From Mycobacterium sp. PO1 (lineage in GTDB: Bacteria > Actinomycetota > Actinomycetes > Mycobacteriales > Mycobacteriaceae), in assembly GCF_017312405.1 (NCBI RefSeq), contig NZ_BLTG01000007.1, forward strand, positions 62,001 to 126,000: DNA of 64,000 nt, in the 5' to 3' direction. Below, piece after piece: positions 46,631 through 55,707 of this stretch. How positions within the stretch are numbered: position 1 is the first letter of the stretch; each line of letters starts with the position of its first letter. The notes beneath the pieces are model-generated. The model saw only the letters and a list, made by a program, of their open reading frames with translations. It had not been told where the DNA came from and searched no databases. Position numbers and translations under genes: made by a program.

Positions 46631-46920
46631 GCCTTCTCGATGCTCATATCCCGCAGCTGGTCGCCTCGGAGAGCGCGTTCGGCGCCAAGGCAGCCCTGAT
46701 GCGCAGCACCATCGCCCAGGCGGAACAGGCCGCGCAGTCCGCGCAGGCGTTCCACATGGGCGAGTCGTCAGCGGCCTTCCAGGCCGCCCATGCGCGCTTC
46801 GTCGAGGTCTCGGCGAAGATCAACGCGCTGCTCGACCTCGCGCAGGCCAACGTCGGTGACGCTGCCGCCTCCTACGTCGCCGAGGACGCCGCCGCCGCCA
46901 GCACCTACACCGGCATCTGA
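46627..46920 (+). CDS. esxG: ESX-3 secreted WXG100 protein EsxG
   Basis: 97 residues, a helix-turn-helix WXG100-family protein ([20 protein letters not shown]). The turn is FHMGESSAA rather than WxG, as is normal for EsxG. The C-terminal secretion motif YxxxD is seen in SYVAEDAA. It forms a 1:1 complex with EsxH, which follows after 36 bases. The ATGA overlap with PPE4 couples its translation. Confidence 0.95.
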   Translation: MSLLDAHIPQLVASESAFGAKAALMRSTIAQAEQAAQSAQAFHMGESSAAFQAAHARFVEVSAKINALLDLAQANVGDAAASYVAEDAAAASTYTGI

Positions 46921-46956
46921 TCCGGTCCCAACCCGACCATCTACTAAGGACTTTCG

Positions 46957-47244
46957 ATGTCACAGATCATGTACAACTACCCGGCGATGCTCTCGCACGC
47001 CGGTGAGATGTCCAGCTACGCGGGCGCGTTGCACGCTGTCGGCGCCGAGGTGGCCGCCGAGCAGGCCGCGCTGCGGGGTGCCTGGCAGGGTGACACCGGC
47101 ATGACATATCAGGCCTGGCAGGCGCAATGGAACACCGCGCTCGAGGAGCTGGTCCGCGCCTACCGGGCGATGGCCGGCACCCACGAGATGAACACCACGT
47201 CGATGGCCGCCCGTGACCAGGCCGAAGGCGCCAAGTGGGGCTGA
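46957..47244 (+). CDS. esxH: ESX-3 secreted WXG100 protein EsxH
   Basis: 95 residues with the WXG turn [11 protein letters not shown]. tuberculosis EsxH has a zinc site of His14, His70, His76 and Glu77. Here His14, His76 and Glu77 are conserved, but position 70 is Arg ([11 protein letters not shown]). The overall helix pattern and the EsxG-binding face are intact. An AGGA ribosome site precedes the ATG. It is secreted with EsxG and needed for mycobactin-iron uptake. Confidence 0.95.
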   Translation: MSQIMYNYPAMLSHAGEMSSYAGALHAVGAEVAAEQAALRGAWQGDTGMTYQAWQAQWNTALEELVRAYRAMAGTHEMNTTSMAARDQAEGAKWG

Positions 47245-47253
47245 TCGGCTTCC

Positions 47254-48123
47254 GTGCGAGCTAATGCTGTCGAGCTGACCGCGGAGTCGGCCTGGTTCCT
47301 CGCCGAGAAGCTCGGCGCCGGGACGTTTCCGTGGGTGCTGGCCATCACCCCGCCCTACGGCGACGAGGCGCAGCGGGCGCACTTCGAGCGCGACCGTATC
47401 TCGGAGCTCACCCGGCTGGGCGTGATGAACGCCGACGGGTACGTCGATCCTTCAGTCGCGCAATGGATCCGGTTGGTGTGCCGGCCCGCGCGGTGGCTCG
47501 AGCTCCGATTCGTCGCCGGCCGCGGCGAGATGTTGCGCGGCTTCGTGGCCCGCGGCGGGGCGGGCACGGTGGTCGCGTTGCGCAGCGCAGCACTGGTCAC
47601 GTTCACGGCGATGGAGATCGACCACCCCGAGGCGCTGGTGCCGGTGCTGACGGTCGGACTGTCCGATCAGCGGCCCGCGCGTTTCGAGGAGTTCTCGTTG
47701 CCTGCGCACACCGGCGCCAAGGCCGACGAGCGGATCCGCAACGGCGCCTCGGTGCACGACATGCTCGACTACCTCGGTATACCCGCGTCCGCGCGTCCCG
47801 TGGTGGTGGCCGCGTTCGACGGGGACCGCAGCTACGTCGAGATCGTGGCCGGCCAGCACCGCGACGGTCACCGCGTCACCACCGACGTCGGCGTCAGCGT
47901 CGTCGACACCACGGTCGGCCGGGTGCTGGTCAGCCCGACCAGAGCATTCGACGGCCAGTGGGTGTCCACCTTCGCCGCCGGCCACCCCGCCGCGGTCGCC
48001 GCCGCCGTGGAACGCCTGAACGCCGAATTGCCCGACGGCCCCTGGTTTCCCCGCCGCGGTGGCACCCGAGACTTCGACGTCCCCATCCGTGAAAGAGAAG
48101 AGCAATGTCAAACCCGGTCGTAG
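47254..48123 (+). CDS. espG3: ESX-3 chaperone EspG3
   Basis: 289 residues, cytosolic. The start [20 protein letters not shown] and the later [20 protein letters not shown] and [18 protein letters not shown] end ([20 protein letters not shown]) are EspG-family stretches. EspG3 binds the PPE4-PE5 tip and hands it to the secretion machine. GTG start, nine bases after esxH. It overlaps eccD3 by 19 bases, which also couples translation. Confidence 0.93.
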   Translation: MRANAVELTAESAWFLAEKLGAGTFPWVLAITPPYGDEAQRAHFERDRISELTRLGVMNADGYVDPSVAQWIRLVCRPARWLELRFVAGRGEMLRGFVARGGAGTVVALRSAALVTFTAMEIDHPEALVPVLTVGLSDQRPARFEEFSLPAHTGAKADERIRNGASVHDMLDYLGIPASARPVVVAAFDGDRSYVEIVAGQHRDGHRVTTDVGVSVVDTTVGRVLVSPTRAFDGQWVSTFAAGHPAAVAAAVERLNAELPDGPWFPRRGGTRDFDVPIREREEQCQTRS

Positions 48124-49562
48124 ACGGAACCAACGGCTCGACGCTGTCGACCGCGTCGCCCGAGAGCATGAGGATGCCGATCGTGCGGATCGCGGTGTTC
48201 GGCAGTGGCCGGATCACCGAGGTCGCTCTGCCCGCCGACCTGCCGCTGCGCGAGATCATCCCGGCGGTGCAGCGCCTCGTGTCGCCGAACGACGACACCA
48301 CCGACACGGTGGCCCAGCAACTGAGCCTGGCCCCGATCGGCGGCGCCCCGTTCAGCCGCGACGCGACGCTGAACACGGTCGGTGTGGTCGACGGCGACCT
48401 CCTTGCGCTGCAGCCGGTTCCACCCGGCCCGTCCGCACCTCGGCTGGTCGAGGACATCGCCGACGCCGCGATGATCTTCTCGGCGGCGCGGGAACGGCCG
48501 TGGGGGGTGGACCACATCAGGCGTGCCGCGGCGCTGGCGGTCATCGCGCTGATCGTCGTCGCCACGGGTGTCTCGATCGTGCACCGGGTCGTCACCGGAA
48601 CGGCCTACGGTGTGTTCGCCGTCAGCGCGGTCGCGGTGGTCGCGGTGCTCGGCACGTTGTTGAGCAGAACCGGCTCACCGCGGTTGGCGACCGCCCTGTC
48701 CGTGGCCGCGCTGCCCCCGATCGCCGCTGCGTTCGCGCTGGCGGTGCCGGGTGACTTCGGCGCCGCGCAGGTGTTGCTCGCCGCCGCCGGGGTGGCGGCG
48801 TGGTCGGTCATCAGCATCACCGTGGGACAACGCGCCATCGCCGTGTTCACCGCCGCCGCCGCGACGGCGCTGACGGTGGCCGCGGCGGCCGCGGCGGTAT
48901 CGCTGTGGACGCTGTCGCCGGTGGCCGTGGGGTGCGGGCTGATCCTGATCGCGCTGGTGATCACCGTGCAGGCCGCGCAACTGTCCGCGATGTGCGCCCG
49001 GCTGCCGGTCCCCGTCATCCCCGCTCCCGGAGACCCCACGCCGTCGGCGCTGCCGCTGCGGGTGCTCGAAGACCTGCCCCGCCGCATCCGGGTCGGTGAC
49101 TCCCACCAGACAGGGTTCATCGCCGCCGGCGTGCTGCTGGCCGTGACGGGTTCGCTGGCGGTGCTGTGGCCGGCCGTCACCGGAGAGGGCGCGGTGTCAC
49201 CGTGGGCGTGGTACCTCGTGGTGGCCAGCGCCGGGGCCGCCGCACTGCGGGCCCGGGTATGGGACTCTGCGCCGTGCAAGGCGTGGCTGCTCGGCCACCC
49301 CTACCTGATCACCACCGCGCTGGTGGTGGGGTTCACCGCCGCCGGGGAGTACACCGCGATGTGGTGGTCGCTGGCGGTCCTGGTGGACCTGGCGGTGGCC
49401 TGGGTGGTGGTCGCGCTGAACCCCGGTATCGCCGAACCGGCAACCTATTCGCTGCCGATGCGCCGTCTGCTCGGTTTCCTCGCGTCCGCTCTCGACGCCT
49501 CGGTGATCCCGGTGATGGCCTACCTGGTGGGGCTGTTCACCTGGGCGCTCAACGGGTTCTGA
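48105..49562 (+). CDS. eccD3: ESX-3 membrane component EccD3
   Basis: 485 residues. The N-terminal ubiquitin-like cytosolic domain ([20 protein letters not shown], about residues 25-105) is followed by about eleven membrane segments, for example [20 protein letters not shown] and GYLGLF-like end [14 protein letters not shown]. EccD is the membrane barrel that surrounds the EccB/EccC stalk in the ESX complex. ATG start overlapping espG3; mycP3 follows after three bases. Confidence 0.94.
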   Translation: MSNPVVDGTNGSTLSTASPESMRMPIVRIAVFGSGRITEVALPADLPLREIIPAVQRLVSPNDDTTDTVAQQLSLAPIGGAPFSRDATLNTVGVVDGDLLALQPVPPGPSAPRLVEDIADAAMIFSAARERPWGVDHIRRAAALAVIALIVVATGVSIVHRVVTGTAYGVFAVSAVAVVAVLGTLLSRTGSPRLATALSVAALPPIAAAFALAVPGDFGAAQVLLAAAGVAAWSVISITVGQRAIAVFTAAAATALTVAAAAAAVSLWTLSPVAVGCGLILIALVITVQAAQLSAMCARLPVPVIPAPGDPTPSALPLRVLEDLPRRIRVGDSHQTGFIAAGVLLAVTGSLAVLWPAVTGEGAVSPWAWYLVVASAGAAALRARVWDSAPCKAWLLGHPYLITTALVVGFTAAGEYTAMWWSLAVLVDLAVAWVVVALNPGIAEPATYSLPMRRLLGFLASALDASVIPVMAYLVGLFTWALNGF

Positions 49563-49565
49563 GCG

Positions 49566-50954
49566 ATGAACGCCCTCTCAGCACCCACCCGGGTAGGCGT
49601 GGTTGCGGCCGCCTTGGCGCTGCTCGCGGTCGGCGGCGTACCCGCCGGGGCGGTTGCGCCGCCGCAGGTCGACCCGCAGGCCACCCCGCCGGCGGGTAGC
49701 GCGGGCCCGGTCGAACCGATGGCCCAGCGCAGTGACTGCACAGCCACCGGCGTGCTGCCCGGTACCGACCCCGGTGCGGTCACCGCGAGTCAGGCGTCGT
49801 TGGGCCTGCCCGAGGCGTGGCAACACAGCCGCGGTGACGGACAGCTGGTCGCGGTCCTCGACACCGGCGTCACCCCCGGGCCGCGGCTGCCCGTCGTCGA
49901 GGCGGGTGGTGACTTCGTCGCCGACACCGACGGCCTGACCGACTGCGACGGGCACGGCACCCTCGTCGCGGGCCTGATCGCGGGCCGGCCCGGTCCCGAC
50001 GGATTCGCGGGTGTCGCGCCCGGCGCGCGCCTGCTGTCCATCCGGCAGAGCTCGGCGCACTACGCGCCGCGGAGTCTCGGCGACGATCCCGCGCTCGCGC
50101 AGGCGGTGGTGGCGGTCGACACGCTGGCGCGCGCGGTGGTGCGCGCCGCGGACCAGGGGGCACGGGTCATCACCATCTCGGTCGCGACGTGTATCCCGGC
50201 CGGCGCCGACGTCGATCAGAGCGCGCTGGGTGCCGCGCTGCGCTACGCCGCCGTCGACAAGGACGCGGTGATCGTGGCAGCCGCCGGTGACACCTCACGC
50301 GGAATGTCCACTGGCGCAGCGTGTGACAGCAATCCGCTCGGCGACGCCGCGCGGCCGGGCGACCCCCGGAACTGGGACAGCGTCACGACGCTGTCGGTGC
50401 CGTCGTGGTGGCAGCCCTACGTGCTCTCGGTGGGCGCCGTGGGACCGGGCGGACAGGCCACGCCGTTCACGATGGCCGGACCCTGGGTTGGGGTCGCGGC
50501 ACCCGGTGAGGGCATCACCTCGGTCAGCAACGCCGAAGGCGGCGGGCTGGCCAACGGTATGCCGGACAATCAGAAGGGGCTGGCGCCGATCAGCGGCACG
50601 GGCTACGCCGCCGCGTACGCCTCCGGTGTCGCGGCGTTGGTGCGCAGCCGATTTCCCGATCTGAGCGCCCGGCAGGTCATCGACCGGATCACGGCCACCG
50701 CGCACGGGGCCGCCCGCGCCCCGTCCAATCTGGTCGGAGCGGGCAGCATCGATCCTGTCGCAGCGCTGACCTGGAATGTGCCCGCCGCTGCGGACACCGA
50801 TCCCGCGGCAGTCCGGGAGATCGCGGCGCCGCTACCACCGCCACCGCCCGACCCCACCCCACGAATCATCGCCTTCACCGGAGCGGGCGTGCTCGCGCTG
50901 CTGGTGATCGTCACCGTCGTGATGAACAGAAAACGGAAGGACACGACGCCATGA
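49566..50954 (+). CDS. mycP3: ESX-3 mycosin MycP3, predicted catalytically dead
   Basis: 462 residues: signal peptide (VGVVAAALALLAVGGVPAGA), subtilase domain, Pro-rich linker and a C-terminal membrane anchor (IIAFTGAGVLALLVIVTVVM). Catalytic Asp99 (VAVLDTGV) and His130 (DCDGHGTLVAG) are in place. The nucleophile motif reads GTGYAAAYASGVAAL: Gly346 (codon GGC at 50601-50603) stands where the subtilase GTS motif has Ser. The oxyanion Asn is Asp242 (VAAAGDTS). It therefore should not cleave peptide bonds. Mycosins also have a structural role in stabilising the ESX complex, which a dead enzyme can still do. Confidence 0.93.
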   Translation: MNALSAPTRVGVVAAALALLAVGGVPAGAVAPPQVDPQATPPAGSAGPVEPMAQRSDCTATGVLPGTDPGAVTASQASLGLPEAWQHSRGDGQLVAVLDTGVTPGPRLPVVEAGGDFVADTDGLTDCDGHGTLVAGLIAGRPGPDGFAGVAPGARLLSIRQSSAHYAPRSLGDDPALAQAVVAVDTLARAVVRAADQGARVITISVATCIPAGADVDQSALGAALRYAAVDKDAVIVAAAGDTSRGMSTGAACDSNPLGDAARPGDPRNWDSVTTLSVPSWWQPYVLSVGAVGPGGQATPFTMAGPWVGVAAPGEGITSVSNAEGGGLANGMPDNQKGLAPISGTGYAAAYASGVAALVRSRFPDLSARQVIDRITATAHGAARAPSNLVGAGSIDPVAALTWNVPAAADTDPAAVREIAAPLPPPPPDPTPRIIAFTGAGVLALLVIVTVVMNRKRKDTTP

Positions 50955-51874
50955 TCGTCCGGCTCAGTCTTGCGCTGCTGGTGGGGATCCCCGCCGCGAT
51001 GGCCTACCCGTGGGATTCGGTCGGTGACCGCTGGCTCCTCGGGATCGCGGTCGGAGTCGTCATCATCGTGTTCGCCTGGTGGCGAGGGAATTTCGCGACG
51101 ACGCTGATCGCGCGCCGCGTCGCGATGTGGCGCCGCCGCGGTGGACGCGCCGAGGGCACCCATCATTCCTCGGAGTACACCACGGTGACCCTCGAGGTCG
51201 CCGAGCGCGAGCACCAGCATCTGCCGATCGACCTGATCGCCGGCTACCTCGATCGGTACGGCCTGCGCTTCGACAAGGTCCGCGTCACCGCGCGCGACCG
51301 CGACGGCGTGCGCATCACCTGGGTGGGGCTGACCCTCGGCGCCGCAGACAACGTCGCCGCGTTGTCGGCGCGCTCATCGCGAATCCCGCTGCAGGACACG
51401 GCCGAGGTCGCCGCGCGCAGACTCGCCGACCATCTACGGGAGTCGGGATTCGAGGTCAGCACCGCCGACACCGTCCAACCCGTCACCGCCGCACAGGCGA
51501 AAGAGACGTGGCGCGCCATCGCCGACGAGCGGGGACATTTAGCGGCCTATCGGATCACCGTCGACGAGGCGCTGACCGACACGCTGCAGGCCGTCTGGTC
51601 GCTCGGGGCGGCCGAGACGTGGACGGTCCTGGAGTTCAGCGGCAGCAGAGCCGATCCCGCGCTCGTGGCGGCGTGCGTCCTGCGCACCACCGATCAGCCG
51701 GCCGCACAAGCGCCGATGAGCGGACTGACCGCGGAGAACGGGCTGCACGGCGTCGTGATCGCAGCGTTGTCGCCGGCCTCCGATCGCAGTCTGCCCGGCC
51801 GCCCGGTCAGGGTCTCGGCGCACACCCTCTCGACGCTGGGCTGGCCGGCGGGCGCCCAGCTCAGTCGAACATGA
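50951..51874 (+). CDS. eccE3: ESX-3 membrane component EccE3
   Basis: 307 residues. Two N-terminal membrane segments (LSLALLVGIPAAMAYPWD and LLGIAVGVVIIVFAWW) are followed by a soluble domain with YTTVTLEVAEREHQHLPIDL and TLGWPAGAQL at the end, typical of EccE. It caps the periphery of the ESX complex. ATGA overlap with mycP3. It is the last ESX-3 gene; its end overlaps by 14 bases the hydrolase remnant on the other strand. Confidence 0.93.
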   Translation: MIVRLSLALLVGIPAAMAYPWDSVGDRWLLGIAVGVVIIVFAWWRGNFATTLIARRVAMWRRRGGRAEGTHHSSEYTTVTLEVAEREHQHLPIDLIAGYLDRYGLRFDKVRVTARDRDGVRITWVGLTLGAADNVAALSARSSRIPLQDTAEVAARRLADHLRESGFEVSTADTVQPVTAAQAKETWRAIADERGHLAAYRITVDEALTDTLQAVWSLGAAETWTVLEFSGSRADPALVAACVLRTTDQPAAQAPMSGLTAENGLHGVVIAALSPASDRSLPGRPVRVSAHTLSTLGWPAGAQLSRT

Positions 51875-52154
51875 ACTCGGCGAGGAATCGCGTCATCCGG
51901 CGCAGGTAGTCCGGCTGGCTCACATGCAGCACGTGGTTGCCGGGGAACCAGTGGAACGCGCAGTGATCCCAGTGTTTCCAGAGCATCTCGGCCTGCTCGG
52001 GCGGTGCGAGCCGGTCACCCAGACCGGCGATGATCAGCCGCCGGTCCTTGGCGGGTATCGGGCGGTAGTTCAGCGGTGAGGAGTACATCGTCGCCGCGTC
52101 GACCAGCGCTGAGTCGGTGCCGGCGAGCCGGTCGCGCAACGCGACCACCTTGTC
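51861..52154 (-). pseudogene. Truncated alpha/beta hydrolase, C-terminal remnant (Rv0293c-like)
   Basis: About 98 residues remain: DKVVALRDRLAGTDSALVDA at the left edge, then RRLIIAGLGDRLAPPEQAEM (catalytic Asp loop) and HWFPGNHVLHVSQPDYLRRM (catalytic His loop). The nucleophile serine half is absent. The frame reads on past 52154 only into the antisense of an AraC gene, so the 5' part of the gene has been lost. M. tuberculosis carries a hydrolase (Rv0293c) in this place after eccE3, from memory. The remnant cannot be an active enzyme. Confidence 0.75.
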
Positions 52155-52633
52155 AACAGGTCGTGCTGGACCGGTTGCTGGACTGGATGATGGTATGCAC
52201 GCTGCGCGAATGGTTCGACCGGCCCGGTGGTCACCCGCCGGCGTGGTGGGCCGCCCAGCGCGATTCTGTCGTCGGCCGCGCACTGCAGTTGCTGCACGCC
52301 GAGCCGGCGGCCCCGTGGACCGTCGCCACGCTGGCCGACCGCGTCGGGGTGTCGCGCGCGACGCTGGCCAAGCGGTTCACGACGCTGGTCGGTGAGCCGC
52401 CGCTGACCTATCTGACCCGCTGGCGGATGACGTTGGCGGCTGATCTGCTCGTCGAGCAGCCCAGTTCGACCGTCGCCGACGTCGCCGCAGCGGTCGGATA
52501 CTCCGACCCGTTCGGGTTCAGCGCCGCGTTCAAACGGGTTCGCCGGGTCAACCCGAGCGAGTTCCGCCGGTCGTCGGCGGCGTCGGACGATCGTGGCCGG
52601 GACGCGGCGGCGTCGGACGGTCGCCGAGGGTGA
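52155..52633 (+). pseudogene. Truncated AraC family regulator, C-terminal remnant
   Basis: About 158 residues of an AraC/XylS protein begin abruptly at QQVVLDRLLDWMMVCTLREW. The complete tandem HTH is present: RALQLLHAEPAAPWTVATLA, RVGVSRATLAKRFTTLVGEP, VADVAAAVGYSDPFGFSAAF, KRVRRVNPSEFRR. The N-terminal cupin half is missing. Upstream sequence in the same frame is the antisense of the hydrolase remnant and has no ribosome site. The fragment could bind DNA if a fusion start were used, but a normal gene is not left. Confidence 0.75.
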
Positions 52634-52817
52634 ACCCTCTGCGAAAAATCGGCTCGGGATTCGCAGAGGATTCACGTTCGTTGACGGATCGCTGCGGGTG
52701 ACGGTGGGCGACCGGGCCGTTCGTCGACGGTGGCCGGGACTCGGTGGCGGCGGACCGTCGCCGAGGGTGAACCTTCTGCGAAAAATCGGCCTGGGATTCG
52801 CAGAGGATTCACGTTCG
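52589..52817. repeat. Two direct copies (about 92 bp, 137-bp spacing) of a REP-like hairpin element
   Basis: Copy 1 (52589-52680) and copy 2 (52726-52817) are about nine-tenths identical. Each contains an imperfect palindrome: copy 1 arms 52630-52645 and 52660-52675 (GTGAACCCTCTGCGAA against TTCGCAGAGGATTCAC, one mismatch), copy 2 arms 52767-52782 and 52797-52812 (two mismatches). The 52634-52962 stretch holds no credible gene; beyond copy 2 it is GC-rich low-complexity with a repeated GCGCCGGCAACGGTGGC. The repeats lie right beside the deletion scar. Confidence 0.7.
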
Positions 52818-52962
52818 GCGGATGGTGACCGGGGGAGTATGGAGCGCGACGCTGCGCGACGGCGGTGGCCGGGCAACGGCGCGCCGGCAACGGTGGCTGC
52901 GCGCGCCGGCAACGGTGGCCGGGCGACGGCGCGACGGTGCGCGCGACGGCGACGGCCGGCCG

Positions 52963-53445
52963 CTAGGGGTGGTAGGCGACCCCCACGGCGCGGAACACGA
53001 ATTCCGGTGGTGCGTCGAACGCCAGCGAGGTGCGGGGCAGTCGATCGATGACGTCGCTGGGGATGTCGGTCTTGTAGTGCATCGACAGCTCGCCGGACCA
53101 ATGTTCGTCGATCTCGGCGACGTCCACGTCGAGCGTCAGGCCGGAGGTCGACAGCTCGGCCTTGACCGCGCCGGCCTGCGGCTCGTCCCAGCGCAGGTCG
53201 ATGGTGCGGCCGGCCAGCTTCGGCACCGACGACAGCGTGCCCAGTACCCGTTCCTCGGTGAGCACGAGAGCGCCGGCGTAGCTGGCGATGCTGCCCGACG
53301 AGCGAAGGCCGGGCACCGCACCGTGAAAGCGGCGCGTGACCGGGACATATTCGTCGAAGAACAGGATCCCTTCGGGTTCGAGTTCGGCCCGTAACGCGCC
53401 GGGAAGCCTGCCGATGCGGAGCAGCCTGCGGAGGATGACGGCCAT
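52963..53445 (-). CDS. Hypothetical conserved-type protein
   Basis: 160 residues, soluble, beta-rich by eye. It contains LEPEGILFFDEYVPVTRRFH, LRSSGSIASYAGALVLTEER and LGTLSSVPKLAGRTIDLRWD, a pattern that looks like a PH-like or lipid-handling barrel, but I do not recognise the family. There is no signal peptide or membrane segment. ATG at 53445. It is divergent from the PAP2 gene with 43 bases between; the repeat region is downstream. Confidence 0.65.
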   Translation of the reverse strand: MAVILRRLLRIGRLPGALRAELEPEGILFFDEYVPVTRRFHGAVPGLRSSGSIASYAGALVLTEERVLGTLSSVPKLAGRTIDLRWDEPQAGAVKAELSTSGLTLDVDVAEIDEHWSGELSMHYKTDIPSDVIDRLPRTSLAFDAPPEFVFRAVGVAYHP

Positions 53446-53488
53446 GGGTGCACGGTAGCTCAGCCGGCTGAGTGGTAGTGATGGTCAG

Positions 53489-54163
53489 ATGACGGTGAAC
53501 CGGCGTCTGCTGGGCGCGACCGCACTGGCGGCCGTCGGCGTCCATCTGCTGATGTGGGTCGGGTTCACCTGGCAGTGGGGCTGGTTGGCCGACGTGGATG
53601 CCTGGGCGCTGCAGCCCACCGCGCGCTTCGGGCAGGCGCATCCGGGCTGGGTGACGGGCTGGGACGTGTTCTGCACCGCCCTGGGTCCGTTCGCGTTCCG
53701 GTTCGCCACGTTGGTCGTGATCGTCGTCGCGTTCGTGCGGCGCCGGGTCAGGGTCGCGGTGTTTCTGATCGTCGCTGTGGAGTTGAGCGGGGTGGTCACC
53801 GAGATCGCCAAAGCGCTGGCCGAGCGCCCGCGGCCGGACACCGCGTTCGTCGATGCGTACGGGTTGTCGTTCCCCTCCGGCCACGCGTTGGGGGTGACGG
53901 CCGCGGTGCTCGCGCTGTACGTGGTGGCGAGTCCTCTGCTGGGACCGCGGTGGCGGCCCTGGACCCTCGGCGCCGGGGTGGTGCTCATCGTCGTCATGGG
54001 CATCGGCCGGGTGGTGCTCAACGTGCACCACCCCTCAGACGTCCTGGCGGGCTGGGCGCTGGGCTATGCGTACTTCGCGGCGTGCCTGCTGGCGGTGCCG
54101 CCGTACCGTCCGCGCGTCACGGAAGTGGACGAAACACCGGCAGTGTCCGGTACTGCGCCGTGA
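53489..54163 (+). CDS. PAP2 family membrane phosphatase
   Basis: 224 residues with about six membrane segments. The PAP2 signature is intact: KALAERPRP (K-x6-RP), then FPSGHALGVT (PSGH), then GIGRVVLNVHHPSDVLAG (R-x5-H-x3-D). It should dephosphorylate a lipid phosphate such as phosphatidic acid or an undecaprenyl/decaprenyl diphosphate on the outer membrane face. Its 3' end overlaps by 47 bases the convergent PAP2-kinase fusion gene. GTG/ATG region: ATG at 53489. Confidence 0.85.
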   Translation: MTVNRRLLGATALAAVGVHLLMWVGFTWQWGWLADVDAWALQPTARFGQAHPGWVTGWDVFCTALGPFAFRFATLVVIVVAFVRRRVRVAVFLIVAVELSGVVTEIAKALAERPRPDTAFVDAYGLSFPSGHALGVTAAVLALYVVASPLLGPRWRPWTLGAGVVLIVVMGIGRVVLNVHHPSDVLAGWALGYAYFAACLLAVPPYRPRVTEVDETPAVSGTAP

Positions 54164-55595
54164 AGCTCGCTTCGGTGACCTCGGTGCCGACCTCCCCGTC
54201 GAGCGCCAGCACGGTGGGTCCGTCCACCGAGCGGAACGCGAACTGCGGCACCCGCAGTTCGTGATAGAGCGGGCTGCGTTCCAGCCGGCCCAGTGCCAGC
54301 CCTGCCAGGATGCGCAGCCGGGACAGCGGGCGCCCGGTTTCCAGGATCCGCACGTCGATGAGCCCGTCGTCCATGCGGGTCCGCCGCGACGGCGCGAAAC
54401 CTGATGGCAGGTACGTGGAGTTGCCCAGGAAGAACAGCGACGTCCGCAGCGTCTTGTTGTCGTAGGAGATGCGCACGGACTCGTCGCGGCGCAGCGTGTG
54501 GAACATCGCGTAGAGACCGGCCAGCGGCTTGCCGATCTTGTGTTCGAGCTTCTCCCGGGTCTGCACGAACCGTGGGTAGGCGCCGATGCTCGCGGTGTTG
54601 ATCACCATCTGCTGCTCGTTGAGACACACCAGGTCGACGTAGGAGGCCTGGCCTTCGCGGATCGCGGCGATGGTCTTCGCGATGGTGTCACAACCGATGT
54701 CCTTGGCGAAATGGTTGAACGTGCCGGCCGGGAACACCGCCAACGGCACGCCCTCGCTGATCGCCACCTTCGCGGCGGCGGCCACCGTGCCGTCGCCGCC
54801 GGCCACCGCCAGCACCGCGCATCGGCGCCCGGCCTCGCGCAGTGCGTCGGCGAAATCGTCGTCCGCGCCCAACTCCACGATCTCGGTGCCGGGCAGCGCG
54901 TCACGCACTTCGTCGATCACCCGCGCGCCCGTCCCGCTGCCTGAGGCCGGGTTGACGACCAGCGTGACGCCGGCGCCGTCCGGCCGGGCCCGGGTCTCGA
55001 ACCGCAGCGGATCGGCGGCGGGCACGCTGGTCGGGACAACGGGCGGCACGATCCGGGCGCCGAGAACCGCGATGCCCGCGCCGATGCCGAAGCCGGCGAG
55101 CACGTCACCCGGGTAGTGCGCGCCCACCGCGACCCGGGACATGCCGACGAGTCCGGCGAGCATCGCCAATCCCAGGCCGACCGGCGGAGTCTCCAGACCG
55201 ACGCCGACGGCGAATGCGGCGGCGCTGGCCGAATGGCCCGACGGCAGCGAGTACGACGTCGGCAGTTTGCGGATCTGCCTGGTCAGCGGGACCAGGATCG
55301 GGCTGGGCCGCTCACGACGCCACACCCGCTTGGCGACTTGGTTGGTGACGAGGCTGGTCACCCCCAGCGTGGCCAGCCCCCGTACGGCGCCGCGCTTCAG
55401 CGACGGGCTGCCGAATGCACCCAGGCCCGCGGCGATGGCGAACCACAACTTCGAGTGGTCGGCGGCCCTGGTCAGCCGGGGCATCACCGAGTCGATCAGC
55501 GGACTGGGTGACTCGGCGACCGCCTCGAACACCTCGCGGTCCAAGCTGCCCAGCCCGCGGGTGATCTGACGGATTCCGCGCCCACGTCGGCGCAT
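54117..55595 (-). CDS. PAP2 phosphatase fused to a diacylglycerol-kinase-like domain
   Basis: 492 residues. The N-terminal PAP2 domain (1-190) has KRVWRRERP, YSLPSGHSASAAAF and SRVAVGAHYPGDVLAGFGIG. The C-terminal lipid-kinase domain (about 205-492) has VTLVVNPASGSGTGARVI, VLAVAGGDGTVAAAAKVAIS and PLAVFPAGTFNHFAKDI, the DAGK catalytic signature GGDGT. Such fusions occur widely in actinobacteria; the pair of opposite activities suggests lipid recycling. ATG 55595 is used; GTG 55610 is an alternative. Confidence 0.85.
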   Translation of the reverse strand: MRRRGRGIRQITRGLGSLDREVFEAVAESPSPLIDSVMPRLTRAADHSKLWFAIAAGLGAFGSPSLKRGAVRGLATLGVTSLVTNQVAKRVWRRERPSPILVPLTRQIRKLPTSYSLPSGHSASAAAFAVGVGLETPPVGLGLAMLAGLVGMSRVAVGAHYPGDVLAGFGIGAGIAVLGARIVPPVVPTSVPAADPLRFETRARPDGAGVTLVVNPASGSGTGARVIDEVRDALPGTEIVELGADDDFADALREAGRRCAVLAVAGGDGTVAAAAKVAISEGVPLAVFPAGTFNHFAKDIGCDTIAKTIAAIREGQASYVDLVCLNEQQMVINTASIGAYPRFVQTREKLEHKIGKPLAGLYAMFHTLRRDESVRISYDNKTLRTSLFFLGNSTYLPSGFAPSRRTRMDDGLIDVRILETGRPLSRLRILAGLALGRLERSPLYHELRVPQFAFRSVDGPTVLALDGEVGTEVTEASFTAQYRTLPVFRPLP

Positions 55596-55707
55596 CGGAA
55601 GAAAGTCCACACCGCTCAAGTTATCCGGCGGCCCCGTGAGGTAAACGCGACCGGATCGTGTCCGTCCCTTGACACGGCGGGCGGGCGCAGGCGGCGATGA
55701 TGAAGTG

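Noticed and set aside
52076..52154. N-terminus of a 185-residue AraC protein
   Set aside because: These residues are the antisense of the hydrolase remnant and there is no ribosome site, so the frame is open by chance.
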